Source: Lineus longissimus
Lineage: Eukaryota; Nemertea; Pilidiophora; Heteronemertea; Lineidae
Reading direction: 5' to 3'
Length of the DNA stretch: 64,000 nt
Assembly (NCBI RefSeq): GCF_910592395.1
Contig: NC_088316.1
Span: 16,678,001 to 16,742,000 of the forward strand
Below are positions 36,711 through 47,537 of this stretch, piece after piece (within the stretch, counting starts at the first letter, position 1; each line of letters opens with the position of its first letter). A program made the translations under genes and the position numbers. Below the pieces are notes generated by a model that saw only the letters and a program-made list of their open reading frames with translations, had not been told where the DNA came from and made no database searches.

Positions 36711-37257
36711 GGCAATACGGTAGCAAAAAACCAAGTTCATTGAAATTCGGGATGTTCTCTTCAAACCAGCACCTCCCACTATCCAATAATGTCTGCGAGA
36801 AACAATGGCGGAAATGTACGAAGCCTACTTTCTAATCAAGAAGTCTGCCATAGTGCCTTTTATCATTATCTGATTATTTTCAATCAGAAGTGTACATTGG
36901 CACAGGATACTGTAGTGTTCTATGTAATAGTACGATGTTCGTGGTTGATAGGCTTTTTGTTTCAGAAAAACCTGCATATTGTACCCATACTCTTCTATCC
37001 GTTTTGGTTACTATAGTTCAAAAGTAACTTTATCGTACAAATAGTCCCTAGCTTAATTAGAACTTGAATGCGTGGCTTTGGTTGGTTTTCATTGGATGGA
37101 ACGCTGAAGCTGCACCTTTCATTACTGGTGGATTCCGTTTGGTTCCAACAATTGTATTATTTTCCTATAGTGACATAAAAGACTTCATATGATGCATGTA
37201 TCAAATTAGAATTCCACGTCAACTACAAGGAGGCCAACTTATTAGAATCCGTACAGC
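36711..37257. other. Intergenic, no gene seen
   Basis: AT-rich spacer between the CUB-LDLa gene and the repeat block downstream of GUF1. No exon or repeat was recognised. Confidence 0.4.
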
Positions 37258-38155
37258 AAAGCTGTACTCTGGTAGTTGCATGCATCATGCTACTCATTAC
37301 ATTCTTAATAGAATGAAGTTCATCATCACTCTGGGTCATCACTGTTAGAAAAGACAATACTTCGATTTTATGCGACTTTGTAATAATACAATAATATTGT
37401 ATATCTTGTAATTTGTATATACTAAGTAAATATATATCTCGTTGATTATTTGTTAAGTAAATATATATACCATTGATTATGTACTCTCTTATTTCCATAT
37501 TCTGATGATTATTCAAATAATGAAATGTAAATTTCCTTCCTTACTTAACAAAATAAAACTTTGTTGTAAAATACATCATTTTGCTTCTTTTATTTCATAT
37601 TAAGTATATGCTTTAAGGCAGTCCATCAGAAGGTATGAATAGCATGACGAAATGGCGGGCCCGTGGCCCCGTCTGAACTCTTCCTCCTTCTCCATACCTG
37701 TTCCCTTCCGCTTACTCATCTGTACGGGCATATCGTCGCCGTTTTCACAATGTCATACGACAGTACAACGGCAAGATCGAGGACACTACCACCTACGACC
37801 ACCATGCAACGACATCTAGCAGATCGAGTCAAGAAAGGTACCAACCAAGCTGTACTCTGGTAGTTATTACATCATGCTACTCGTTACATTCTTAATAGAA
37901 TGTAGTTCATCATCCCTATGGGTTATCACTGTTAGGAAAGCTATGAATAGCATGACGAAATGGTGGGACCGTCCCGAATGGTGGGGCAGTCTCGAATACC
38001 TCCTCCTTCTCCATACATGTTCCCTCCCGCTTACTCATCAGTACGGACATACGATCGCCGTTTTTATAAGTTCACAAGACATCGAGGAAACTACCACCTA
38101 CGACCACCACGCAACAACATCTAGAAGATCTATTAAGAGAGGGAACCAGTCGTAG
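37258..38155 (+). repeat. Tandem duplication of a two-part unit, first copy interrupted
   Basis: The unit has part a (GCTGTACTCTGGTAGTT ... ATTCTTAATAGAATG ... ATCACTGTTAG) and part b (TATGAATAGCATGACGAAAT ... CCACCTACGACCACCA). Copy 1 is a 37258-37350 and b 37633-37847; copy 2 is a 37848-37940 and b 37941-38155. Copy 1 is split by about 280 bp of AT-rich DNA at 37351-37632, absent from copy 2, so this is either an insertion into copy 1 or a deletion from copy 2. Part b has fairly long open frames in both copies, but not in a shared frame. Confidence 0.85.
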
Positions 38156-38182
38156 GAAGTGAACCGGTCAGGAAAAGATCCC

Positions 38183-38236
38183 TGAACAACAAGTTACTTG
38201 CTGAACAACAAGTTACTTTGAACAACAAGTTACTTG
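38183..38236. repeat. Short triplicate AACAACAAGTTACTT
   Basis: Three nearly perfect copies of GAACAACAAGTTACTT, two of them followed by GCTG, in 54 bp. The block is flanked by AAGTGAACCGG on the left and CCCGGTTC on the right, which could pair. Confidence 0.9.
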
Positions 38237-38479
38237 CTGTTCACTTCAGGGCCCGGTTCTTTGCAAGTCGTACAACCCCTCGAAACTGCTTGATTCGTCT
38301 ACTGAGACTCCAAGGCGGTAAACCACAGAGAAGCTAGTCTAAGATCATCGTTCAGGCCCTGTGTTCATTGTAGGTCAACTCCCAAAAGAGTAAGGATCAA
38401 AAACCCAAGAGCAACTAACAGCTTCCGATTAACATTTTTATTATATTTCTTCTGTACAGCTATTTACAAATAGGCCGGG

Positions 38480-38708
38480 TCTATTTGGCAAGCCGCTCGC
38501 CGAACAGGCATCTTTTTTTGTCCTGTTTGGAGAGCCGCTTGCCAAACAGCACTAAAAAGCCACCCTGTTCGGCCAGCCGGGCTTGCCAAACAGGTAAAAA
38601 ATCTACCCTGTTTGGCGAGCTGGAGACTTTACTTTAATATTAATGAGTTCGGCTCTCCATTCAGGACAAGAAAAAGTCGCTGTTTGGTAAGCCGGGCTTG
38701 CCAAGTAG
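38480..38708. repeat. Cluster of short near-palindromic hairpin units
   Basis: Four full units and two partial ones lie within 230 bp. Full units are at about 38481-38507, 38523-38549, 38565-38593 and 38680-38708; partial units are at 38608-38622 and 38648-38665. The consensus has arms CTGTTTGGC and GCCAAACAG around a GC-rich loop (AGCCGGGCTT), giving 27-29 bp self-complementary units. Spacers differ in sequence and length (poly-T, AAAAAG and others). The cluster lies 55-283 bases past the GUF1 stop codon, probably inside its 3' UTR or just beyond. No encoded peptide is conserved. Confidence 0.88.
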
Positions 38709-38762
38709 TTACTTCCTTTCAAATATCAAGCGAATCTCTCAAGACCCAAACATACTCCTTTG

Positions 38763-41700
38763 TTATCTCTTCAACACATTTATAAATGTATCCTTCGGCA
38801 CTTCAACATTCCCTATCTTTCTCATTCTTTTCTTTCCCTCCGCTTGCCGTCTCAGAAGCTTCATCTTTCGAGTGATGTCACCTCCGTACTAAAACAGTAG
38901 AGGAAGAAAACATATTTACAGCAGAGACTCGGGTATTTTGAACACGGTGTTAAATTGTCAGAAAAATTGAGTCAGGTTTACATAACACATCACTCTATAC
39001 TTACACACTTAGCTAAAACATCTTTCTTCAGAGCTTTGAGAGTTGCCCTACACAGTATTTTATTACCGATTGCTGCCTGGATAATGACCTCGTAAAGTTG
39101 CCTCGGGATGGTCTCGGCGAGTTTGTTGACAACTCTCTGGCCAAGTTTTCGAGCCTTGTTGGCATGGGCTATCATTGTAAGCTCATCTACCGGTTTACCA
39201 TTAAGTTTGATGTCCAGCTGAAATTAAAGGAAAATATTTTAAGTTTAAATGCCCATGCGTTAGACTGTGTTCCAGGCAGTCCCTTTAAAGGATTGAGGGG
39301 CTATACCCTTCAATGAATAGGTCATAACAGGACTAAGATGCCAACAGCTTCATTCCAAACAATTCGAAGTATCTTACCTTGACAAGAGGTGACAACTGAT
39401 AGCCGTGGTCTTCATAGTCAAAACTAAAGAAAAGAAAATGGAATAACAAAATAAGTCAAAAGAATCTTGTGGCAAGAAACCCAAGAGACCCCACACTAAA
39501 TTAGGCTGGTTTTGTAGCATAAGTTTGATTTTGACTTTGACGAGGTTGCAGTAGCTTGTAAATACCTCATACAGTAACTAATACCACCAGTGAGTTGAAT
39601 AATTCTATAAAATCCGCAATTCTGATGTCTATCCTGTTCCCCTGGTACATACCTTGCATAACCCGACGTGACTGACTTTAACTCGTCAAAAAAGTTTACA
39701 ATGATTTCATTGAGTGGAAGCACGGCTCGGAATAGCACTCGGTTATCATCAATGTAGGTCTGGTCCTTGATTACACCTCGCCGATCCTTAAATGAGACAT
39801 GCACAAAAATGATTGTTTTTTAGATGAAAATCGATTTTGAAGTCTGATTAAGTCCATAAACTTTAACCTTGTATATGTTGACTCCAAACTCCACCAGCCT
39901 GGTTCTGGTCCAGCGAAAGATGAAGAACTCGGATAACCAGATGATGTGCTCAGACCGAATTCTGAATTTCTTCTGAATTGAAAGATACTTACCAGACAAA
40001 GTTTAATAACATCACCAACATATCTGTCAGGTAAAATAATGGTACCGTTAACCATGGGTTCTTTGAATTCGGTGATGATGGCAGGATCAGGCAGCTGGAG
40101 GAGAATTTATATTAAGAACAGGTCAAACGAAGGTTATGGAATCAAATGCTTGGTGGATTTTGGATGCTGTTCTACTTTGAGTCGACCTGCTCCATTCACA
40201 GAGCCTGTTGAACTTGAACTTGCATACATGTATGGTACATAGCTGAACCAGGCATTCTGATGGCATGAGGATGAAAACATGAGTGGTTTTCAATTTTCGG
40301 CTCGCCAGATTAAAATATTCTCATATGACTTACCAAGCAAGGATTCAGTATTGTGATCTCATCACCACCATATTTCTTGATATTTTTAGGCCCTGTTACT
40401 TTCACTGAAAAAGAACATGAAATAGAGAGGAAACAAGTAGCCTACCAGAAACCAACCAACTTTTCTAGTATCAATCTAACCATGAACAGGCAGATACATT
40501 CCACTTTTAGATGAACTGACCTTTCCCCGGTACACCCTTGCCTTGGTTGAACTCATCATGTGGAGAACACCAAGGAAATGAAGAGGACATCCTTGGCCCT
40601 GGCCTGGACTACTAAAGAACACTTACCTTTATATGGCACATTAGGTGACGTCATAATGACCGAGGCATCATATTCTTGCTCCAGCCTCTGGTTGAAAACA
40701 TCCATGTGAAGAAGACCGAGGAATCCAAGGCGCCAGCCTTGGCCAAGGGCCGGACTGAAAGAAATAGCAAAGCCAAGGTAAGTTTGACAAGTAGAGGGAA
40801 ACTTGGAAAAAGCAAACTGAAAATGAGATAATATGCCATCTTTTAGTATCATTGTCTAAATCTAATGTTATCCTTTTCTAATAAAAATACACTTACCTTG
40901 TGTCACTGTATACTGTAACACTATTGTCATTCAATGTCAGTTTCTCTAAAGCATTTCTTAGTGAGGGAAATTCAGCTTGGTCCATTGGAAAAACACCAGC
41001 AAACACCTGAAATGAAAGAGAGAAAATCATGATTCTTATTCTGTAATGAAGAGAATACAGCGGGCTTTCATCCATCCATAGCTGAGAGCCATGGTTTTTT
41101 AAAACATTGATCAAGTGATGATCACCTGACCAGGGGGTAAACGATTCCAACTGGCTGCAGCTAATGCTGTGACAAAGTCTAGATGTACTAGCCCTTACCA
41201 TTGCTCTTGCAGGTTTAAACCCAGGCAGCGCTTCCACAGGTGATGCTTGGTGATACAGGGTGTCTCCGATCTGGGCCTCGGCTGGTGTTTTCATCCCTGC
41301 TACCATGTAACCACACTGACCAGCATACCTGCAAGGAGACATACATCAGGTCCTATACCAACCATAGCTGGTTTAAAACCCTCTCCAGGCAGTATTTATT
41401 TTCAGTTATTTTCAACAAAAAAGGGATATGGCTCTTCTACCTTACCACTAGTAAATGAAAGAGGATAAGAAAAGATTGTGTCAAACAGCAAGTACGTCGT
41501 GTTAAATTGAAATTTTACTCACAGAACTCCAGTCGGAACTATGTCCGGATAGAGTATGCCCAACTCCTGAACTTCATAAGCTTTCTTAGAATGAGCGGCA
41601 ACAATCTTGTCACCTGAAAGTACAGTGTAATACAATATTCGAGGGATGAAGCAAGTTCAGGCACTTCTGTTCAAATCGTATTCAAGTCAATAAAAAGTAT

Positions 41701-43961
41701 TGTTTGGACCAGATTGAATTGGGTTCTTTCTGGGTGCCATCAATTCATTGCATGAACAGCAGTTGCTCGAGAATGTAATGGACAACAGTTGAGCCAACTC
41801 ACCTTTTTGTATCGTACCACTCTTCACAGCCACACTGACGACGGCGCCTTTAAACTTGTCGAAGTCTGAATCAAACAGCAGTGCTTTCAGTGGTTGGTCT
41901 TCCCTCGCCTCAAGAGGTCTGGGGAAAAAATTGAAAATTGTGAGTCAAGTAAACCTGGATCTGCTAATCACTCACAACAATCGGCAGTCTAAGGTCTGCC
42001 TAAAACTCGGCAAGCTGGGAAATCGATTCTCAAGATTGAGAAATGAAGGGGTTAACATACGGTGGTATCCTCTCAATCACAGCTGTCAAAACATCTTCCA
42101 CGCCCAAGCCTTGTTTTGCAGACACTTTCAACGTATCGTTTGGTTCCATGTCGAACAGGTTCTGTAACTGCAAGGCCACCACGTCAGGCTGTGCCCCCGG
42201 GAGATCAATCTTGTTCATCACAGGTACAATGGCAAGGTCAGCCTCGAAGGCCAAGTAGAAGTTGGCAACGGTCTGAGCTTGGACACCCTAGATGACAAAA
42301 ATTGGAGAGGAGGCTTGAACAAAATAGTTTACCATGAAATGATGTGAGTATTTAGTGAAACTCCTACATTTAGAATTCTGAAATGCTACAATCTGTATCC
42401 AGGGTTGAAAGTATGTGGATTTTGAGGGGACTGATCTAATCTGTTGAATTGGATATCATCATGTGCCTGTGCCGCTTCGAACCGGGTGGTGAAATGGAAG
42501 TCTGTGTTAGCAGAGAGAGAGTATCCTTCTATCTGCTTAGGAAGGCATTTTCCCCTTACCTGGTTGGCGTCCACAAGTAGAAGAACTCCTTGGCAGGCAG
42601 AGAGTGATCTGGATACTTCATAATTGAAGTCAACATGACCCTGAAATCAGAAGGAATACATAGGCCTGTCACCGATTTATTCTGGAGATGAAGGCAATGA
42701 TGAGCATGGACTTCAATCAGCAGCATCAATGGAAGCTTGAGCTAATTTTTAAGGGAAGCATTGATTCCTTTTTATTTGTGCCTGTGACTGGAAATCATTC
42801 ACGGGTAGGGCCAGTGAAAGAAAATAATCGTTTCTTGTCCAAACCTCTCAAAATGAGCAATTATTATAATCCAACAAGACAGGTACTTACAGGTGTATCA
42901 ATCAGATTGAGCATGTACATTTCCCCCTTGTATTTGTGAAACAGGGTGGCGGATTGTGCTTTCACGGTGATACCACGCTCTCTTTCAACCTGTAGCTTGT
43001 CAAGGACCTGCGCATTGCTCTTGTTAGCTGTAATAGTTCCTGCAAAAGAGAATACCTCACCCATTACTATCAAAAGAAGTCCCAATTTAGGGAGCCATCC
43101 AATCACTTACGCTTGCTCAACACATAAAGGCATTCACTTGAATGATATAGAAAATTTGCCCATCCGCACACCACTACATACCTGTGATTTCAAGAAGGCG
43201 ATCAGCCAGTGTGCTCTTGCCATGATCAACATGAGCTATGATACTGAAATTTCTGATCCTTTCAGGAGGGAAGTCTTTCAAATCATAAGGTGACTGGAAA
43301 TGGAAAAATGGCTGTTATAAACAAATTCATTGACAACAAGGTTAGTTTGGTTTAGTGTTTTTTGCAATCCATGTTGAAACATGAGTAGGCACTGGTGATG
43401 GCCTCCTCCCTTCCTCCTCTTTCCTGAGGATGCGGCTACTAGGCCTGACCAACGAGTACTGGCATGCAAAAAGCTCACTCACTTGGGCAATGCATCATAG
43501 AGAACACAGACATAACAGAAATTCCGAGCTACCATTCTCACCTTTTTTTTTTGAAAGACATCAGGAGTTTTGGCCGCCAGAAGATACCGATGAGTTGAGA
43601 ACAATCTGTAATAAAAAAACAGTTCATCCAAAAAGGTGGTCAAATTGTCATCGAACCTAAAGGCAGAGGTAACTAAAAGTATGATATTTTCCAAACGTTC
43701 ACAAGGCGACCACTAGATGGCGTTGACAAGATCGTGTACAAAATGCACGTAGGTCTACATCTACATTGCCCTTGAACAGAGAAACATACCGTTTAAACTT
43801 AACCACTTGCTTAATTTGGGCTATTCTGCATATTTTATGGAAAAGCAACATTGTATTGATCTATCAACCGAATTTTGTAAAATTACGACTCCATTTCACT
43901 GAAGAAATCGTGTTTTTATTCACAGAAATTTCGCGAAAATGTTTTTCATAGGCGCAGCCAT
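38763..43961 (-). CDS. GUF1: GUF1, mitochondrial elongation factor 4 (LepA) GTPase
   Basis: GUF1/EF4 binds mitochondrial ribosomes and promotes accurate translation by GTP-driven back-translocation. Seventeen exons (5' to 3'): 43924-43961, 43542-43605, 43182-43293, 42891-43039, 42560-42640, 42061-42287, 41803-41918, 41523-41613, 41199-41328, 40897-41006, 40627-40754, 40334-40404, 39993-40094, 39653-39786, 39378-39423, 39005-39217, 38763-38888. Together they code 645 residues (human about 669) with every intron phase agreeing. Residues 1-34 are basic and hydrophobic, a likely mitochondrial presequence. G1 is AHVDHGKS at 54-61, G3 DTPGH at 119-123, G4 NKID at 173-176. The LepA C-terminal domain is present, ending in [13 protein letters not shown] and NVEVPKD. 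The first two exons are the least certain: exon 1 has a weak GTGAAT donor but fits in phase. The start codon lies 284 bp from that of UQCC1 on the other strand. Confidence 0.95.
40521..40608 (-). pseudogene. Decayed duplicate of a GUF1 exon inside intron 11
   Basis: This intronic segment aligns with GUF1 exon 11 (40627-40754), roughly 70 percent by eye over 67 bp. It translates as [18 protein letters not shown], against [18 protein letters not shown] in the real exon. It keeps a TAG acceptor and a GTCAGT donor. Its exit phase (0) does not match exon 12 (entry phase 1), and key residues after LLHM are lost, so splicing it in place of exon 11 would shift the frame. I read it as a relic of a local exon duplication. 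Confidence 0.6.
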
Positions 43962-44245
43962 ATTGGTCAACAACCCCTATTTGCGACATTCCCCTGATAG
44001 AAAAACGATCAGAACAGAAAAAGTGAATTATTTCAAAATAATTAGGATCTAGTCAGATACATTTTAGTATATCGTATAAATGCTGGTTTGCTAAAATCAA
44101 TTATTTGTAATACATTATGCTTATACAACGCCTTATGGTCAGTTTCACTTGACGGCAGATGTACATAATACACTACATAACTTGCTGCGTTAGGAACCTC
44201 TGAAAACAGAGGAAATAAACATCAATAATTTGCTCTTCTGACAAA
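43962..44245. promoter_or_regulatory. Probable bidirectional promoter of GUF1 and UQCC1
   Basis: Only 284 bp separate the two divergent start codons, and both products are mitochondrial. The interval is AT-rich with no TATA box placed convincingly for either gene. Around the GUF1 start the minus strand reads CAATATGGCTGCGCC, close to the YY1 site often found at starts of mitochondrial and housekeeping genes. Co-regulation is inferred from layout only. Confidence 0.55.
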
Positions 44246-47203
44246 ATGTTTACGTTAAAGTTGCATCCTCACGTATCCAAGACTCTAGCAGTTCAGAAGG
44301 CCGTGATAAACCGGCTCAATGAGGGACATTTTTGGTCAAAAATCAGTTCGTCATTTTCTGTGCTGTCTTCTTCAGAATATTCAAATCTGTCAAATGAAAG
44401 AAAGACAGATGGAGCTTCCAGTCGTTTTTCCAATGTAAACTGTACGTGTTTTCTTAGTAATGTGATAGCCAGAGGAATTCGCTCTGATTTGAAATACACT
44501 GACTCTGTTTGTAAAGGACAAATTCAACAACAGGCATGTAAGCAAGAAATGGTCGATAGAAGTATGCCGGAGGGAATTCTAGCAACACGAAATGTATCTT
44601 GTAGTCAAGTTGTGACAAAAAACAATTTCCCAGCCCTCCAGACAATTAGAAACTTCTCAACAGGAATGGTAAGAATCGCATGAAGGTGGGGCACGTGTAT
44701 AATCGACTTCTAAGAGAATTCCTGAATAGTCATTTTCCTGACTCGTCAACAGATTTCTTTACCTACCTATCGGGTGTTTGAAGTAAATCTTGGTATCTTC
44801 TGCAGTGTGATACTAAGGTCCAACTCCTTTAAGGAAAATGTTTTCATCTGTATTTTTCAGAGACAAAATGAAGCCAAGGGTCCTAGTCTTCTGACAAGAA
44901 TGTTATGGAAAGTTGGCATTGGCAAACTAAGATACAACAAAAGTGTGAGTATTCCGGCATCTCGGGGTCACAGAGAATAAAAGCAGTATGTTTTGTGTAT
45001 CTTGCAGTCAAAATATGGTGAAGGTCTTTTTGCCACTACATGCAAAACTGTCCTAAATATAATCTTACTACACTAAGGGGTCTTGAGAAGCGGCAGTGAA
45101 TAGTATATGTGAACATGTTCTATAGCAGATGAAAATAAAGACAAATAAATAGAGTAAAATCTTTCTTTTTTTAAAGAGAATGAGATTGGCTGCTTGTAAG
45201 CTCTATCTGTGCTGCGATGAGTTGGTTGATCACTTTGAAATGACCCAAGGTAGGTATCAGGCCTTTTGATTTTTCCCTTTCTCAGTCTTCTGCTGTCATC
45301 CAGGATATAATCTCATTCTCATCTTCTCACTCTATGAAAGCAAGCAATTCACCTTCATTAGTACTATTGCAGTGCATTAAACGATATTTTAAAATGGTAA
45401 ATTATCCGATTTTGACCACTGCTTCATCTTATACGGGTCAGCACAATTCTTGAGCATGTCCTTTCTTTCAAACTTGTCCAATCTTGTTTCAGTGCTTGGC
45501 CTGCCAGACACCTTCTACTCATGGTATCTCAGTATGGAGCTGCACGTTTGGTATGTTAATTGCAGTCCTCCTGCATGTATATCAGGTTATTTGTCAAAAA
45601 CTTCCTCATCGTCACACTTCAAATTAGTCGATTGTACCTAAATAATGAGCTCATGGGTGTGTCCCAAAGGAGTGTCATTGAGAGGCCTGGATATACTCTG
45701 ATATCCATTCTACAAGGTCACTAATCAGGTCCATGATTTGAATGCGAGTCACAGGCCTGTGAGTGAGTGACCTCTTAGAAACGATTTTGAAGAATTTGAA
45801 TGGATTTCTTTCAGGTTAATGATGGTCAGACTTCACCAAGAAGGAGAGGAGGGCAAATATGTCAAACACATGCTGGTCAAGGCCTTGTGGGACGATGTGG
45901 AGAACAGAAGCAAAAAACTGGGGGTAAATATCTCTTCTGGTTTCAGTTGGCCAGATTGGTCGCTTAATTACAATGTTTACTTTCGTTTGAATAACTTACC
46001 TCAGTTTGTGTTATTGTTTCCAGCATGCAGCACTGACCTCAGCCAGACGTGTCGGTATCAAGGAAATAGGTAACCACTTTCAAGCAGCATTATTTGCTTA
46101 CGATGAGGTATGTATAGTTGCCATGCCAAATCTCATGAAAATGGTTGGGCTGACCTAAATAGGATTCCAAAAAACTGGTGGATGTGCTGACTTAAACTAA
46201 AGTATTGTGTTGTTGTAACAGTGATGATACAGCAATTTTGACTGACTTTTAACATCATAATGACGCACACCTTTGGGATGCCAATACCCTATTGTTGTTT
46301 GTTTGTCCTTGAGCGACTCTGCATTTTCAAAGTGGGGCGGTCGGAAAATGTTTTGGTTGTGTTGATTTTTCAGTGGAGATCCTGGTCAGAATCAAACTTG
46401 TTGATAGTTCACTAATCCATTACAGGGGGCACTTGGTGATGATCGAGTCTTAGGTGCAGCCATCTGGAGGATTGTATTTGAAATGCAGGACGTGGACCCT
46501 GTGCTAATTGAACTGATTGTGGCATATGTCAGAAAACAGGTGAGACGATTTGTTACTTTACTACTTGAATTTGAAATTCTTCTTCTTCTTCAGCGTTCGC
46601 TCTGCACTTGGAGGGGTCATTCTCCTAGGAGTAATCCTCTTCCAAGGCGGGATGAGCGTATCCTGCGTGCCACTACGGTTAGGCGCCAATTGGGTTTATT
46701 GGCCTAGTGGTCCGACTTTGGCGAGAGAGATAGAGTCCACGCAAGCTACTCATGTTTCTCACGTGGTGGGGTCTTAGCTTGCCCTGGCATAGACACCAGG
46801 TACAAGGAACCTCGGTTTTGAGTCTCATTCGAAGGACTGAAATTTGAAATTTGAAATCTGAAATTTGAATTTGAAATTATATGAAGGAAAAAAACTGAGT
46901 GACTACTTTGAGGCCTGAGATGGGTGACTGTGATTGTTTTCGTATCGTTTGATAAAGGATTTCATTTTGCAAAAACATTTAATAATATTGTAGAACTTTG
47001 AACATTGACACATTGACACATGTAGAATATTTGTTCTCATGAATTGATCGAATATTTCATTTCAGCTCAAGCATCTAGATGGTCAATTAAGTGAAAATCT
47101 GCTTCTAAAAGGACAAACCACATTTTTACCAATTTATGGAGATGAAGAACTGGTTGATAATAGAGAGAAATTGGAAGAGATTCTTGCCAGGAGTATACAG
47201 TGA
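44246..47203 (+). CDS. UQCC1: UQCC1, cytochrome bc1 complex assembly chaperone
   Basis: UQCC1 (yeast Cbp3) is a mitochondrial matrix factor needed for translation and stabilisation of cytochrome b during complex III assembly. Eight exons: 44246-44668, 44861-44944, 45177-45249, 45493-45550, 45815-45923, 46024-46107, 46426-46539, 47066-47203. They code 360 residues with all phases agreeing; the human protein is about 299, the difference being a longer N-terminal part (about 140 residues, Ser/Lys-rich, probably targeting and linker). The chaperone domain carries LPDTFYSWYLSMELHVW, then RLHQEGEEGKYVKHMLVKAL, NHFQAALFAYDE with GDDRVLGAAIWR, and AYVRKQL. Exon 3 follows a TTTTTTAAAG acceptor, one of two close AG choices; this one keeps the phase. 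It is divergent from GUF1 and convergent with the CHST15-like gene. An AATAAA lies about 110 bases past the stop. Confidence 0.94.
46585..46878 (+). mobile_element. Candidate tRNA-derived SINE in a UQCC1 intron
   Basis: Within UQCC1 intron 7 is a GC-richer block that differs from its surroundings. It contains TGGCCTAGTGG, a perfect RNA polymerase III A-box, and about 30 bp later GATAGAGTCC, a weak B-box remnant. A body with ACAAGGAACCTCGGTTTTGA and TCATTCGAAGGAC is followed by a simple tail of GAAATTT repeats (46839-46878). A-box, body and short-repeat tail are the layout of a SINE. The B-box is poor and no target duplication was resolved. Confidence 0.5.
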
Positions 47204-47311
47204 TATTCATGGAGTAGACATTTGAGTTGTTGACTGTTAACCCTTTCAGTGCTGGTCATTTTCAAAATGGTGCACATCTCACTTGAACCAACAATGGAGT
47301 GGAATTGAATT

Positions 47312-47317
47312 AATAAA
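47312..47317 (+). promoter_or_regulatory. Polyadenylation signal of UQCC1
   Basis: AATAAA at 109 bases past the UQCC1 stop codon in the sense orientation. It lies within about 230 bases of the convergent sulfotransferase stop, so the two 3' ends are close and may overlap. Confidence 0.6.
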
Positions 47318-47350
47318 ACTTGCATGTAAGTTTTAATCAGCTGTTTGCGT

Positions 47351-47474
47351 CGCCCCAAATGCAATTGACGCATCTGTCCAATGACAGTAATAAAACCACA
47401 CAATGACTGTGTTGGGAAATGCACACATCCCCACGAAGACTCAACACCTTCGGGTTGCCCCCAAACGCAATTGA
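47351..47474. repeat. Direct repeat between two convergent 3' ends
   Basis: CGCCCCAAATGCAATTGAC at 47351 and GCCCCCAAACGCAATTGAC about 106 bp to the right are near-identical. Both copies are followed by weaker similarity. It is a diverged local duplication in the UTR space between UQCC1 and the CHST15-like gene. Confidence 0.65.
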
Positions 47475-47537
47475 CAATAAAGTCCAAAGACAAATAAGCC
47501 TTGTTTTGAGTGTTGTCAAATTAAAACTGCATCCTTT

